DNA from: Ancylobacter koreensis
GTDB lineage: Bacteria; Pseudomonadota; Alphaproteobacteria; Rhizobiales; Xanthobacteraceae
Assembly: GCF_023016525.1 (NCBI RefSeq)
Contig: NZ_JALKCG010000001.1
Location: forward strand, 496,001 to 560,000
Direction of reading: 5' to 3'
Length of the DNA stretch: 64,000 bases
Translations under genes and position numbers: made by a program
Part shown: in pieces, positions 8,401 to 18,984 of the stretch
Layout of the letters: every line of letters begins with the position of its first letter
How positions within the stretch are numbered: the first letter of the stretch is position 1
Notes under the pieces: model-generated
Databases searched by the model: none
What the model was told of the DNA's origin: nothing
Seen by the model: the letters and a program-made list of their open reading frames with translations, nothing else

Positions 8401-8821
8401 CATCGCCGACCCTCTCGCCGTCCCGCCACAGCGCGAAACTGTTGCCGTCGGTGTAGAGAAGGTTGGGAAGCGATTTAAGCCGCTCCCATTGGGCCTTGTC
8501 GTGCTTGTCCTTGAACAGCCGAGGATTGGCGCCCTTGCCCGGTGCCTTGACCTCGACAAACCCCACCAGCGCGTTGTTGATCGAGACGGCATAGTCCGGC
8601 CGCGTGCGGTCTTCAGCGAGAGTGGTTTCGCCAACCAGCTCAACGCTATCCTTCGCGTGGCCGACAAGGAGCGCCAGCTCGCCGATGAAAATTTCGAGAG
8701 GCCCGCGCAGCTGATCCTCGGGAGCGCCGGTGATGGCGACATTCGAGAGCTTCGCAGCGGTGCGTTTGCCAAACGCCGAGACGACGTCATCAAAAATTGC
8801 TGCCACGACGCCCGCCCTCAA
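5462..8821 (-). CDS. Single-chain restriction-modification enzyme (N6-adenine methyltransferase with PD-(D/E)xK nuclease)
   Basis: The protein is about 1,119 residues. The N-terminus carries a PD-(D/E)xK nuclease signature: RPDYAV (Asp76) and FVEVKAPG (Glu90, Lys92). A helical connector leads to the gamma-class adenine methyltransferase with YTPPEVV (335-341), motif I DPAVGTGTF (372-380) and catalytic motif IV NPPY (496-499). The C-terminal third resembles the type ISP target-recognition region. There is no helicase domain, unlike true ISP enzymes of about 1,600 residues, so a type IIG-like mode is likely. The enzyme would methylate host DNA and cut unmodified DNA. The called start is TTG 8821; GTG 8806, with GAGG nine bases upstream, looks better. 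Bases about 6300-6560 in the recognition region are clearly AT-richer. Confidence 0.85.
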   Translation of the reverse strand: MRAGVVAAIFDDVVSAFGKRTAAKLSNVAITGAPEDQLRGPLEIFIGELALLVGHAKDSVELVGETTLAEDRTRPDYAVSINNALVGFVEVKAPGKGANPRLFKDKHDKAQWERLKSLPNLLYTDGNSFALWRDGERVGDVVRLIGDVESSGAALTSPPALLALVEDFLSWQPISPKNPKRLAEVSARLCRLLREEVTEQLAKGNAGLTDLANDWRKLLFPDASDESFADGYAQAVTFGLLIARARNIPLDKGIDQAANLLRQSNSLIGTALRLLTDDTANMKALETSLGTMTRVFDAVDWTKLTKGDADAWLYFYEHFLEVYDNTLRKRTGSYYTPPEVVTSMVRLVDEALRGPLFGRPDGLAAQDVTIADPAVGTGTFLLGVLRKIARSVGDDLGPGSVPGALESAASRMIGFELQFGPFAVAQLRLLAEYRELMDDAGAAGALPALRLFITDTLGNPFVEDEYIPAIMQPVAQSRRAANQIKKNEKITVVIGNPPYKEKAEGRGGWIEHGSNGRPAPLERWRPPAAWRVGAHAKHLKNLYVYFWRWASLKVFGAGWHAATGLADGDEEGIVCFITVAGFLNGPGFEKMRADLRASCSEIWIIDCSPEGHQPEVATRIFQGVQQPVCIVLAARRKGKDVAKPGRVRFRALPEGRREEKFKALTTLNLYDSEWANGPDEWRGPFLPEASGAWAEFPSLNRFFNFSGPGVMPGRTWVIAPDRSSLEARWRRLIEEVDLNKKEQLFHPQLRDGNVASRHIRKIVKEGIGAIQPNLEPIISVKSLDVNLVKFGFRSFDPQWIIADARLINDPRQKLWASNSQEQIYLTNLEAHSPTNGPAVTFSAHVPDQHHYKGSFGGRVFPLWADAVATQPNINPHVLANLADLYGHAVSPPDLMAYIAAVLAHPAFTARFAKDLKQPGLRVPVTADAGLFAKAVEIGREVISLHTYGDRFHDAAAGRPRQAPRLDKAHAPTIPVGGAIPGAPEPLPETMDYDPATRRLTVGKGHVDNVMPEVWNYEVSGKKVVWQWFSSRRRNRTKPVIGDRRPPSPLDSIQPDHWLGEYTTDLMNLLHVLGRLVLLEPRQAALLEEIMGQPLLGIADLGLAPDNGGDSSKEGDDGAT

Positions 8822-9071
8822 TCAGAGATTCGCTGACTTCATCAAGGGGTACCGGGAGGCGTGGCACTCCACAACCGGTGTGGCGAACGGGACATGCGTG
8901 TCATCTGACAGAAGTGTCGCGCGAACGATGAGATCGCCAGCAGGCGGAGCGCCAGCAGCGAAATGGCGTTCCGTGCTTCCGATGTGCTTCCGAATGGGAG
9001 AATGATGACACGTCGAGTTAGCGTCCGACCGCTTCCTCACGTCTATCTATTTGATTTTATTAGGAGAGAAT
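8822..9071. other. Gap between restriction-modification gene and tRNA-Ala; island right boundary
   Basis: No gene is seen here. The left part must hold the promoter of the leftward restriction-modification operon. GTGCTTCCGA occurs twice in close succession near 8975-8990. The last 30 bases before the tRNA are AT-rich, in contrast with the core DNA on the other side. The integrated right end of the island should lie at or just inside the tRNA 3' end. Confidence 0.5.
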
Positions 9072-9147
<76 letters not shown>

Positions 9148-9301
9148 ACCGGGGGTGCCGGATGCGCGGGACGCCGGGGCGCCTCGCCTTGGGTTCTCAT
9201 CCGGTCTTCCGCCCCAGGCAACCGGGGCGGACGGTCGTAAAGCACATGGCGGAACGGACTGCAAGCCTCGACTTCACATCGGGCGATCTGTCCCCAGGGC
9301 T

Positions 9302-11957
<2,656 letters not shown>

Positions 11958-11966
11958 GGGGCAGGC

Positions 11967-12389
11967 ATGGCGGACGAGGAATCGCAGAACGGGAACCCCG
12001 ACTCCGACCGCCTCGCGCGCGGCAAGGCGCGGCTTGCCGAGATCACCGGCCGCTCCGGCGCCGAAGTGATGGCGGCGCTGGGCGAGATCGCGCCCGATTT
12101 CGCCCGCTACATCTTCGAGTTCGGCTATGGCGACATCTATTCGCGCCCCGGCCTCGACCTGCGCACCCGCATGCTCTCCACCGTCGCCGGCCTCGTTGCG
12201 CTGGGTCATGCGGAGCGCGAGCTCGAAGTGCATATCGGCTCGGCGCTGAATGTCGGCGCCACCCGCGAGGAGGTGGTGGAGGTCATCATGCAGATGGCGC
12301 TCTATGCCGGCTTCCCCGCCGCGCTCGACGCGCTGTTCATCGCCCGCAAGGTGTTCGCCGAACGCGGGCTCACCCCGCCGCAGGGCTAG
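11967..12389 (+). CDS. Carboxymuconolactone decarboxylase family protein
   Basis: A 140-residue all-helical protein with the CMD fold. RTRMLSTVAGLVALGHAERELEVHIGSALNVGATREEVVEVIMQ contains the family landmarks LNVGATREEVVE and QMALYAGFPAALDAL. It lacks the CxxC pair found in AhpD-type peroxidase members, so it resembles the gamma-carboxymuconolactone decarboxylase branch. No protocatechuate pathway gene is adjacent, so the substrate is uncertain. It follows cmk by 9 bp and precedes cobF by 11 bp, and is probably co-transcribed with both. Confidence 0.85.
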   Translation: MADEESQNGNPDSDRLARGKARLAEITGRSGAEVMAALGEIAPDFARYIFEFGYGDIYSRPGLDLRTRMLSTVAGLVALGHAERELEVHIGSALNVGATREEVVEVIMQMALYAGFPAALDALFIARKVFAERGLTPPQG

Positions 12390-12400
12390 CGGACGCCGCC

Positions 12401-13204
12401 ATGCGCAGCGTGCTCGTCATCGGCATCGGCATGGGCGAGCCCGACGGGCTCACCGCCCGCGCGGCGGCGGCCATCGGCCAGGCTGAGGTGTTCTTCCTGC
12501 TCGACAAGGGCGAGGGCGCGGCCGAGCTCGTCGCCGCCCGCGAGGCGCTGATCGCCCGTTTCGGCAGGCCCGGCCACCGCGTGGTGCGCGCGCCCAGCCC
12601 GCCGCGCCGTCCCGCATCCCTCGCGGCAGCCTGCGACGACGGCGCCCGCGCGCTCTACGAGGCTGCGGTGGCCGACTGGCACGCGGCGCGGGCCGCGCTG
12701 CTGGCCGGGCTCATCGCCACGCGGATCGGGGAAGACGGCACCGGCGCGCTGCTCGTCTGGGGCGACCCGATGCTCTACGATTCGACGCTGCGCGTGCTCG
12801 ACGCCGCGCGCGCCCATGCGCAGGCGGCCGGCGGGCCGGGCTTCGCCGTGCGCGTCGTGCCCGGCATCACCGCGCTGCAGGCGCTGTGCGCGGCGCACGC
12901 CATCCCGCTCAACGCCATCGGCGAGGCGGTGACGCTCACCACCGGCCGCAATGTCGCGCAGGCAAAGCCGGGCTCGCTGCCGGCCACCTTCGCAGTGCTG
13001 CTCGACGACGGCACGGGGCTCGCCGCGCTGCTGGCGCAGGGCTGGCCCGGCCATGTCTGGTGGGGCGCCAGCCTCGGCACCCCGGCCGAGAAGCTGCTGG
13101 CCGGCCCGCTCGCCGAGGTCGGCGCGGAAATCCTGCGTGCGCGGGCAGAGGTGAAGGCGGCGCGGGGCTGGGTAATGGATGTGTGGGTGGGTTGTTACAA
13201 CTAG
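12401..13204 (+). CDS. cobF: Precorrin-6A synthase (deacetylating), CobF
   Basis: A 267-residue SAM-dependent tetrapyrrole methyltransferase of the aerobic cobalamin pathway. It methylates precorrin-5 at C-1 with loss of acetate. The N-terminal IGIGMGEPDGLTARAAAAI is the family start. WGDPMLYDSTLRVLD and VVPGITALQALCAAH are the substrate/SAM loops shared with other Cob methyltransferases. It stands apart from any other cob gene in this window. The last residues (WVGCYN) end exactly where GC content drops, suggesting that the original C-terminus was replaced by incoming DNA. Confidence 0.9.
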   Translation: MRSVLVIGIGMGEPDGLTARAAAAIGQAEVFFLLDKGEGAAELVAAREALIARFGRPGHRVVRAPSPPRRPASLAAACDDGARALYEAAVADWHAARAALLAGLIATRIGEDGTGALLVWGDPMLYDSTLRVLDAARAHAQAAGGPGFAVRVVPGITALQALCAAHAIPLNAIGEAVTLTTGRNVAQAKPGSLPATFAVLLDDGTGLAALLAQGWPGHVWWGASLGTPAEKLLAGPLAEVGAEILRARAEVKAARGWVMDVWVGCYN

Positions 13205-13340
13205 TGACTACGTGATTGGGATTTGTTCCAATAATAGGGGGACATTGATTCCATCCCACCAGCGGTCCTGTTGCTCTTCAGTCTTCGAGGGGTATCGGAT
13301 CGCGACATGACGCACTTAGGACCCAACCGTCGGGCTAGCC

Positions 13341-14744
13341 ATGCTGTCTTTCGCGACCGAGTTTCCTGTTTCGCCTGATGGCGTTGAGACGATTTTTGTC
13401 GACACGGTCCGGAGGTGGGTGCTCGATTCGCCATATACCGTCTTTTCCGAAGCTGATTTGGCGCATTTTTGTCTAGACGGTGAATTCAATACCAAATTGA
13501 ACGGCCAGTTTCTGTCGTCTGTATACATACGTCAATCAGAAGAAGTGGTATTGGGCGCGCAGCTTATCACAATCGATAAGGATATTGAGTGGAACACAAG
13601 TATAGTTTTATCAAAAAACTCAGATGATTGTTGGATAGGCATAAGAACTTCTAGAGAAGCGGTAAGCCCGGCAGTCAATCTACCGAAGGCAAAAAAGCCT
13701 GTGGTTGTTCGATCAATTCTCGGTGCGCTGAGCGGATCTTTAGATGGAGATTTCGAAGTTCAAGACAAGCCTCATTTTCTTACCAATAATGATATTATAT
13801 TGGCATCAAGAATTATTTCCGGAGATACGGGTTCACGGCTCCCGATTGTTTACATAAGCGTTTCCTACAATGGAAGATTATTAGTGGACGCTGGATCGTT
13901 AGCTCAGAAGTTATCGGGCATGGCTCATGTGGTTGTCGAGCCAAACCGACCTTTCTCACAGCGATTACAAATTGAGGTTAATTCATCAAACGTTTATGGA
14001 GGAGCACTTGGTGTTTACTGGCCGGATGCTGCTGCGCGCAGAATGGTTATTATACCTACAGATTATGACAGAGTCTCTGAGTTACGCGATGATATATTTG
14101 AATCGATAAGAAGCGCTCTACTGAATAGACAGCCGTTGTACCGTTGCACATGGGCGGCGGTTAGAGAGGCATTATCTAGGAAGATTATTGAAGATCTTAA
14201 ATCTAGCGGATCCAAAGAAATTAATGATTACATAGAACAATTTGATCAAGAACAATTATCTATTAAACAAAATCTGTCAGATGCGGAAAGAGAAATCGCT
14301 AGATTAAGAAGTGAAATCAAAAAATACAACGCTATTAGCGCTCCTGGCGCAGGAATAAGTATAAAAAACGTTGCAGAGCAAGAATTATACCCAGGTGAAA
14401 TATTTGATGTTATTATAGAGTCCCTCGAAGACGCCATTAATAACACAGTTCCTAATAGTCGAAAAGTACATATTTTGAGTTCGTTGGTAAAATCGAATAG
14501 TGTTTCATCTCATAGAGGTGATGATAGATCACGATTGAAGGCTGTTTTGCGCGATTACAAGAGAATGGATGGAAAAACACGATCAGAACTATTAGATTTG
14601 GGATTTTCCATCACCGAAGATGGTAAGCACTACAAGCTTATATATAAAAATGATCCGAGATATACATTTGCGTTATCAAAGACGGGTAGTGATGTGAGGG
14701 GCGGACTTAATTCTGCGAGCGACATCGCTAAGCGCCTTTTCTGA
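13341..14744 (+). CDS. Low-GC orphan protein of unknown function, probably acquired
   Basis: A 467-residue protein whose codons are strikingly AT-rich compared with every neighbour. No family is named with confidence. Residues about 125-270 form an alpha/beta-looking domain (VYISVSYNGRLLVDAGSLAQ, then AHVVVEPNRPFSQRL and VYGGALGVYWPDA). A coiled coil spans about 299-335 (LSDAEREIARLRSEIKKY). The last 70 residues (DLGFSITEDGKHYKLIYKN, TGSDVRGGLNSASDIAKRLF) look like a small HicA/dsRBD-like alpha-beta fold. The codon bias and position between core genes point to transfer. Genes of this kind are often defence-related, but that is inference. There is no signal peptide or TM segment. Confidence 0.8.
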   Translation: MLSFATEFPVSPDGVETIFVDTVRRWVLDSPYTVFSEADLAHFCLDGEFNTKLNGQFLSSVYIRQSEEVVLGAQLITIDKDIEWNTSIVLSKNSDDCWIGIRTSREAVSPAVNLPKAKKPVVVRSILGALSGSLDGDFEVQDKPHFLTNNDIILASRIISGDTGSRLPIVYISVSYNGRLLVDAGSLAQKLSGMAHVVVEPNRPFSQRLQIEVNSSNVYGGALGVYWPDAAARRMVIIPTDYDRVSELRDDIFESIRSALLNRQPLYRCTWAAVREALSRKIIEDLKSSGSKEINDYIEQFDQEQLSIKQNLSDAEREIARLRSEIKKYNAISAPGAGISIKNVAEQELYPGEIFDVIIESLEDAINNTVPNSRKVHILSSLVKSNSVSSHRGDDRSRLKAVLRDYKRMDGKTRSELLDLGFSITEDGKHYKLIYKNDPRYTFALSKTGSDVRGGLNSASDIAKRLF

Positions 14745-15182
14745 TATCAGGCGCTGCAACGGCCCGGGGCCACACACCAATAAGCTACGGACCCCCCACC
14801 GCTTGCCCTTCCCCGCCCCATGCGCTATTGCACGCGGCGTTCGGGACACCATTTATCGAGGCGGTCCATCGGGAGGGCCGGGGATGCGGGATGCGCGTCT
14901 CCGTTGCTTGGAGGCCAGCCCTCCGGTCCCGCCTCGCGGCAGAGCCCGCTCATTCGCATCATTCGTGCGTGTCGTGCCCGATTCCGTGCCGGCTCCCTCA
15001 AGGGGTGGCCCGCGGCCTCGGGCGCGTGGCGTTTAAAGAGTTCCGACAGTCTCGTCCGTCACGGCCAGCGCGCCGGGCCCGTTCGTGAGAGCGGGCAGCG
15101 CCGGGCCCGCCAGTCCCGGCGCCCGTGGTGGAGAAGAGGCTCACATCAACCCGTCCGGCGCAGATCCTGGCAAGGAGCATAC
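14745..15182. other. Long leader / intergenic region before rpsA
   Basis: These 438 bases contain no convincing gene, although the rpsA frame stays open through much of them. GC returns to the core level after about 14760. A loose promoter-like pair (TTGCAC near 14827, TTTATC about 18 bp later) would give a leader of about 330 nt. Near 15068-15120 the element GCGCCGGGCCCG recurs (as GCGCCGGGCCCGTTCG and GCGCCGGGCCCGCCAG) and could form alternative stems. AAGGAG lies 5 bp before the rpsA ATG. Autoregulation through the leader is plausible for S1 but not shown. Confidence 0.4.
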
Positions 15183-16889
15183 ATGTCCGCTACTCAAACC
15201 CTTTCCGCCGCGCGAGACGATTTCGCCGCGATGCTGGAAGAGAGCTTCGGCCAGTCCGAGCTCGCCGAAGGTTCCGTCGTCAAGGGTATCGTGGTCGCGA
15301 TCGAGAAGGATCTCGCGATCATCGACATCGGCCTGAAGACCGAAGGCCGCGTGGCCCTGCGCGAGTTCGCCGGCCCCGGCCGCGACCAGCAGATCAAGGT
15401 CGGCGACGAGGTCGAGGTCTATCTCGAGCGTGTCGAGAACGCGCTCGGCGAAGCCGTGCTGTCGCGCGACAAGGCCCGCCGCGAAGAGAGCTGGGTCCGC
15501 CTCGAAAAGGCGTTCAACGCGCAGGAGAAGGTCACGGGCGTGATCTTCAACCAGGTCAAGGGCGGCTTCACCGTCGACCTCGACGGCGCCGTGGCGTTCC
15601 TGCCGCGCAGCCAGGTCGACATCCGTCCGATCCGCGACGTCGGCCCGCTGATGCACAACCCGCAGCCGTTCCAGATCCTCAAGATGGATCGCCGTCGCGG
15701 CAACATCGTCGTCTCGCGCCGCACGGTCCTCGAAGAGACCCGCGCCGAGCAGCGCCACGAGCTGGTGCAGAACCTCGAAGAGGGTCAGGTCATCGACGGC
15801 GTGGTCAAGAACATCACCGATTACGGTGCGTTCGTCGACCTCGGCGGCATTGACGGCCTGCTGCACGTCACCGACATCGCCTGGCGCCGCGTGAACCACC
15901 CGACCGAGGTGCTGAACATCGGCCAGACGGTCAAGGTGAAGATCATCAAGATCAACCACGAGACGCACCGCATCTCGCTGGGCATGAAGCAGCTCCTCGG
16001 CGATCCGTGGGAGGGCATCGAGGCCAAGTACCCGGTGCAGGCCCGCTTCAAGGGCCGTGTGACCAACATCACCGACTACGGCGCGTTCGTCGAGCTGGAG
16101 CCGGGCATCGAAGGCCTCATCCACGTCTCCGAGATGAGCTGGACCAAGAAGAACGTCCACCCCGGCAAGATCGTCGCCACCTCGCAGGAAGTGGAAGTGG
16201 CGATCCTCGAGGTGGATCCGGTCAAGCGCCGCATCTCGCTGGGCCTCAAGCAGACCCTGCAGAACCCCTGGGAAGCCTTCGCCGAGAAGTACCCGGCCGG
16301 CTCCGCGGTCGAGGGCGAGGTCAAGAACAAGACCGAGTTCGGCCTGTTCCTGGGCCTCGACGGCGACGTCGACGGCATGGTGCACCTGTCCGACCTCGAC
16401 TGGAACCGTCCGGGCGAGCAGGTCATCGACGAGTTCAAGAAGGGCGACGTCATCAAGGCGGTCGTGCTCGACGTGGACGTCGACAAGGAGCGCATCTCGC
16501 TCGGCGTGAAGCAGCTCGGCGGCGACCCCTTCCAGGATTCGGGCGAGCTCAAGAAGGGCGCGATCGTCACCTGCGAAGTGATCGACGTGAAGGATGGCGG
16601 CGTCGACGTGAAGATCGCCGGCACCGACATGACCACCTTCGTGAAGCGCTCGGAACTGGCCCGCGACCGCGGCGACCAGCGTCCGGACCGCTTCGCGGTC
16701 GGCGAGAAGTTCGACGCCCGCGTCATCCTGTTCGACCGCAAGGCGCGCAAGGTGCAGGTGTCGATCAAGGCGCTGGAGATCGCCGAGGAGAAGGAAGCCG
16801 TGGCCCAGTTCGGCTCGCAGGATTCCGGCGCCTCGCTGGGCGACATCCTGGGCGCCGCGCTGAAGAAGGCGTCCGAGAAGGCCGAGTGA
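15183..16889 (+). CDS. rpsA: 30S ribosomal protein S1
   Basis: A 568-residue protein close to the 557 of E. coli S1, with six consecutive S1 RNA-binding repeats. Repeats 3-6 show the typical cores (ITDYGAFVDLGGIDGLLHV, ITDYGAFVELEPGIEGLIHV, KTEFGLFLGLDGDVDGMVHL). It binds mRNA leaders on the 30S subunit. ATG 15183 has a strong AAGGAG site and gives the conserved MSATQTLS N-terminus, so the 121-codon extension of the frame upstream is not used. A strong terminator follows. Codon usage is very biased to GC-ending codons, as expected for a highly expressed gene. Confidence 0.97.
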   Translation: MSATQTLSAARDDFAAMLEESFGQSELAEGSVVKGIVVAIEKDLAIIDIGLKTEGRVALREFAGPGRDQQIKVGDEVEVYLERVENALGEAVLSRDKARREESWVRLEKAFNAQEKVTGVIFNQVKGGFTVDLDGAVAFLPRSQVDIRPIRDVGPLMHNPQPFQILKMDRRRGNIVVSRRTVLEETRAEQRHELVQNLEEGQVIDGVVKNITDYGAFVDLGGIDGLLHVTDIAWRRVNHPTEVLNIGQTVKVKIIKINHETHRISLGMKQLLGDPWEGIEAKYPVQARFKGRVTNITDYGAFVELEPGIEGLIHVSEMSWTKKNVHPGKIVATSQEVEVAILEVDPVKRRISLGLKQTLQNPWEAFAEKYPAGSAVEGEVKNKTEFGLFLGLDGDVDGMVHLSDLDWNRPGEQVIDEFKKGDVIKAVVLDVDVDKERISLGVKQLGGDPFQDSGELKKGAIVTCEVIDVKDGGVDVKIAGTDMTTFVKRSELARDRGDQRPDRFAVGEKFDARVILFDRKARKVQVSIKALEIAEEKEAVAQFGSQDSGASLGDILGAALKKASEKAE

Positions 16890-16953
16890 TCGGCCTCTCC
16901 GGGGAAGGCCGGCCGAGGGCTCGCGCCCTCGCCGCCTGAACGGCGACAATAAG

Positions 16954-16992
16954 AACGGCCGGCGTGGCGACACGCCGGCCGTTTTGTTTTTT
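16954..16992 (+). terminator. rpsA intrinsic terminator
   Basis: A perfect 13-bp stem (16954-16966 with 16971-16983) closes a GCGA tetraloop and is followed by TTGTTTTTT. Confidence 0.9.
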
Positions 16993-17021
16993 GGCGATGC
17001 TCGCGGCCCGGCGCGGGCCGC

Positions 17022-17606
17022 CTACCGCACCCGCGCCGGGTTGCCGACCGCCGTGGCACCCGCCGGCACGTCGCGTGTCACCACCGCGCCGGCGCCGATC
17101 ACCGCGTCGTCGCCGATGGTGACGCCCGGCAGGATGATCGCCTTGCCGCCGATCCAGACATTGCGGCCGATGCGCACCGGCCGGCCATATTCGAGGCCGG
17201 CGCGGCGCACCTCCGGGTCGCGCGGGTGGTCGGCAGTGTAGATGTGGGTGCCCGGCCCGATTTCGGTGCCGTCGCCGATATGCACCGGCATCACGTCGAG
17301 GATCACGCAGTCGAAATTGAGGAACACGCCGGTTCCGAGGTGGATGTTGAAGCCGTAGTCGCAATGGAAGGGCGGGCGGATGCCGGTACGCGCCCCGGCC
17401 GACCCGACGCCCTCGCGCACCAGCTCGCGGCGCTCCTCGCGCGAGAGGGTGAGCGAGGCGTTGAAGCGGGCGAGCCAGGCGAAATTGGCGCGCTGCGCCG
17501 CCTGTATCTCGGGATCGCCGGCGCGGTAATAGTCGCCCGCGAGCATCTTCTGCATCTCGCTGCGGGCGTCGGCGGCGATGGGGTGTGCGGGGGTCGGGTC
17601 GGACAT
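17022..17606 (-). CDS. Maltose/galactoside-type sugar O-acetyltransferase
   Basis: A 194-residue acetyl-CoA-dependent acetyltransferase of the Maa/LacA/NodL family. The N-terminal helical cap (EMQKMLAGDYYRAGDPEI) is followed by the left-handed beta-helix of hexapeptide repeats. The active-site histidine is in IYTADHPRDPEVR, and the end is VGNPARVR. It would acetylate maltose- or galactoside-like sugars at C-6; the true acceptor is unknown. It converges on rpsA and is separated from hemH downstream by a small palindromic repeat. Confidence 0.88.
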   Translation of the reverse strand: MSDPTPAHPIAADARSEMQKMLAGDYYRAGDPEIQAAQRANFAWLARFNASLTLSREERRELVREGVGSAGARTGIRPPFHCDYGFNIHLGTGVFLNFDCVILDVMPVHIGDGTEIGPGTHIYTADHPRDPEVRRAGLEYGRPVRIGRNVWIGGKAIILPGVTIGDDAVIGAGAVVTRDVPAGATAVGNPARVR

Positions 17607-17714
17607 GAAGACGGCTCCGAGGATCGGGACCGCCCTTCCATCGGCGAGACGCGGCGCGCGCGCAAAACACGTTCGGTTTCGCGCGTGACAGGTCGACGCC
17701 CGGTGGCGCGCGCT

Positions 17715-17748
17715 CCCGGGATCGGCCTATGGCCGTCCGGGATGACGG
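17715..17748. repeat. Palindromic intergenic repeat, family B
   Basis: CCCGGGATCGGCCTATGGCC and the following GTCCGGGATGACGG form an imperfect hairpin. A near-identical element is at 29168-29200. Confidence 0.6.
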
Positions 17749-17759
17749 GGTGGCCCGTG

Positions 17760-18848
17760 TCAGCCCAACTCCGCCCAGCCCTTCAGCTCGCGGCGGATCA
17801 CCGCCTCCAGCACCTTGATGCCGTCCGGCGTGTCGTTGAGGCATTCGATGAAGTGGAACTTCTCGCCGCCATTGTGGTGGAAGATCTCGGCATTCTCGCC
17901 GCCGATCTCCTCCAGCGTCTCCAGGCAGTCGGCGACGAAGCCGGGGGTGATCACCGCGAGCCGCTTCACGCCGGATTTTGCCAGCGCCTCCACCGTCTTG
18001 TCGGTGTAGGGCTGCAGCCATTCCGCCTTGCCGAAGCGTGACTGGAAAGTGAGCTTCAGCCTGCCCTCCGGCCAGCCGAGCCGCTCGCGCAGCAGGCGCA
18101 CCGTCTTGTAGCAGTAGCAGTGATAGGGATCGCCCTTCTCGAAATACTCCTTCGGGATGCCGTGGAAGGAGGCGAGCACCAGCTCCGGCTCCCAGTCGAG
18201 CGAGGCGAGGCTGCGCTCGATGGAACTGGCCAGCGCCTCGATATAGGCGGGCTCGTCCGGCCAGTGCGGGGCGACGCGCAGCACCGGCTGCCAGCGCATC
18301 TTCTTCAGCGCGTCGAAGGCGGCGTCGCAGACGGTCGCCGAGGTGGCGGCGGCATATTGCGGATAGAGCGGCACCAGCAGGATGCGCTCACAACCCTGCG
18401 CCTGCAGCGCCTCGATGCGCGAGGCAACGGACGGATTGCCGTAGCGCATCGCCCAGTCGATCACGAGCCGGTCGTCCAGCGGGCCAAGGCTCTGACCGAG
18501 CTTTTCCGACTGCGCGCGGGTGATGGTGCGCAGCGGGCCCTCATTGCGCTCCTTGTTCCAGATCGTCGCGTAGTCCTTGCCCTTGGCCTGCGGGCGGCGG
18601 GAGAGGATGATGACGTTGAGCAGGAACCACCACAGCACGCGGTTCACCTCGATGACGCGGCGGTCGGAGAGGAACTCCTTGAGGTAGCGGCGCATCGACC
18701 AGTAGTCGGTGCCGTCGGGCGTGCCGAGATTGACGATGAGCACGCCGATCCTGCCATGGGGGACCGGCGGGTGACCGGCCGGCAACCCGCCGCCGGGCCC
18801 GGGGCTGAGCGCCACGGACGCCTCGTTGACCATGACGGCCTTGTTCAT
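17760..18848 (-). CDS. hemH: Ferrochelatase
   Basis: A 362-residue enzyme inserting Fe2+ into protoporphyrin IX, the last step of haem synthesis. Landmarks are the N-terminal VLIVNLGTPDGTDYWSMRRY, the catalytic His in LASFHGIPKEYFEKGDPY, and the Glu in IECLNDTPDGI. VPLYPQYAAATSATVCDA is the conserved central block. The start at 18848 gives MNKAVMVNEAS, and the frame extends upstream without similarity. The N-terminal 30 residues, Gly/Pro-rich, are an extension relative to E. coli HemH. No membrane segment is seen. Confidence 0.95.
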   Translation of the reverse strand: MNKAVMVNEASVALSPGPGGGLPAGHPPVPHGRIGVLIVNLGTPDGTDYWSMRRYLKEFLSDRRVIEVNRVLWWFLLNVIILSRRPQAKGKDYATIWNKERNEGPLRTITRAQSEKLGQSLGPLDDRLVIDWAMRYGNPSVASRIEALQAQGCERILLVPLYPQYAAATSATVCDAAFDALKKMRWQPVLRVAPHWPDEPAYIEALASSIERSLASLDWEPELVLASFHGIPKEYFEKGDPYHCYCYKTVRLLRERLGWPEGRLKLTFQSRFGKAEWLQPYTDKTVEALAKSGVKRLAVITPGFVADCLETLEEIGGENAEIFHHNGGEKFHFIECLNDTPDGIKVLEAVIRRELKGWAELG

Positions 18849-18984
18849 CGCCCTGCCTCGCCTGCCCACATGTCGGATAGCGCCGAGCTTATAGGCGAAT
18901 TCCGCCCGCCTGCCAGCGCGTTGCCCTTGTCGCAGGCGGGGGCGGCGCACGGCGCGCCGCATCCCCGCCCGCGCCTTGTACGGA

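Larger units (their letters stand above)
1..9071. mobile_element. Integrated accessory island (phage-satellite-like) ending at tRNA-Ala
   Basis: The segment carries a tyrosine integrase, an AlpA-type regulator, a Nu1-like terminase small subunit, a phage-type M41 peptidase and a restriction-modification locus, and it stops at the 3' end of a tRNA-Ala gene. Genes from about 1398 to 4988 run rightward with 4-14 bp overlaps. The restriction-modification genes run leftward from 8821. Core genes begin directly beyond the tRNA. The left boundary is outside the window because the integrase is already cut at base 1. I found no second copy of the tRNA 3' end inside the window, so the paired attachment site, if it exists, lies further left. 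Satellite identity is inferred from gene content. Confidence 0.7.

Noticed and set aside
14820-15182. 121-codon N-terminal extension of rpsA
   Set aside because: S1 proteins start at the position of ATG 15183, which has AAGGAG upstream; the extension is Arg/Ser-rich and not conserved.
15141-16973. 610-codon minus-strand frame opposite rpsA
   Set aside because: It is a pure shadow of S1 repeats, made of Asp/Leu/Val/His runs that mirror S1 codons.
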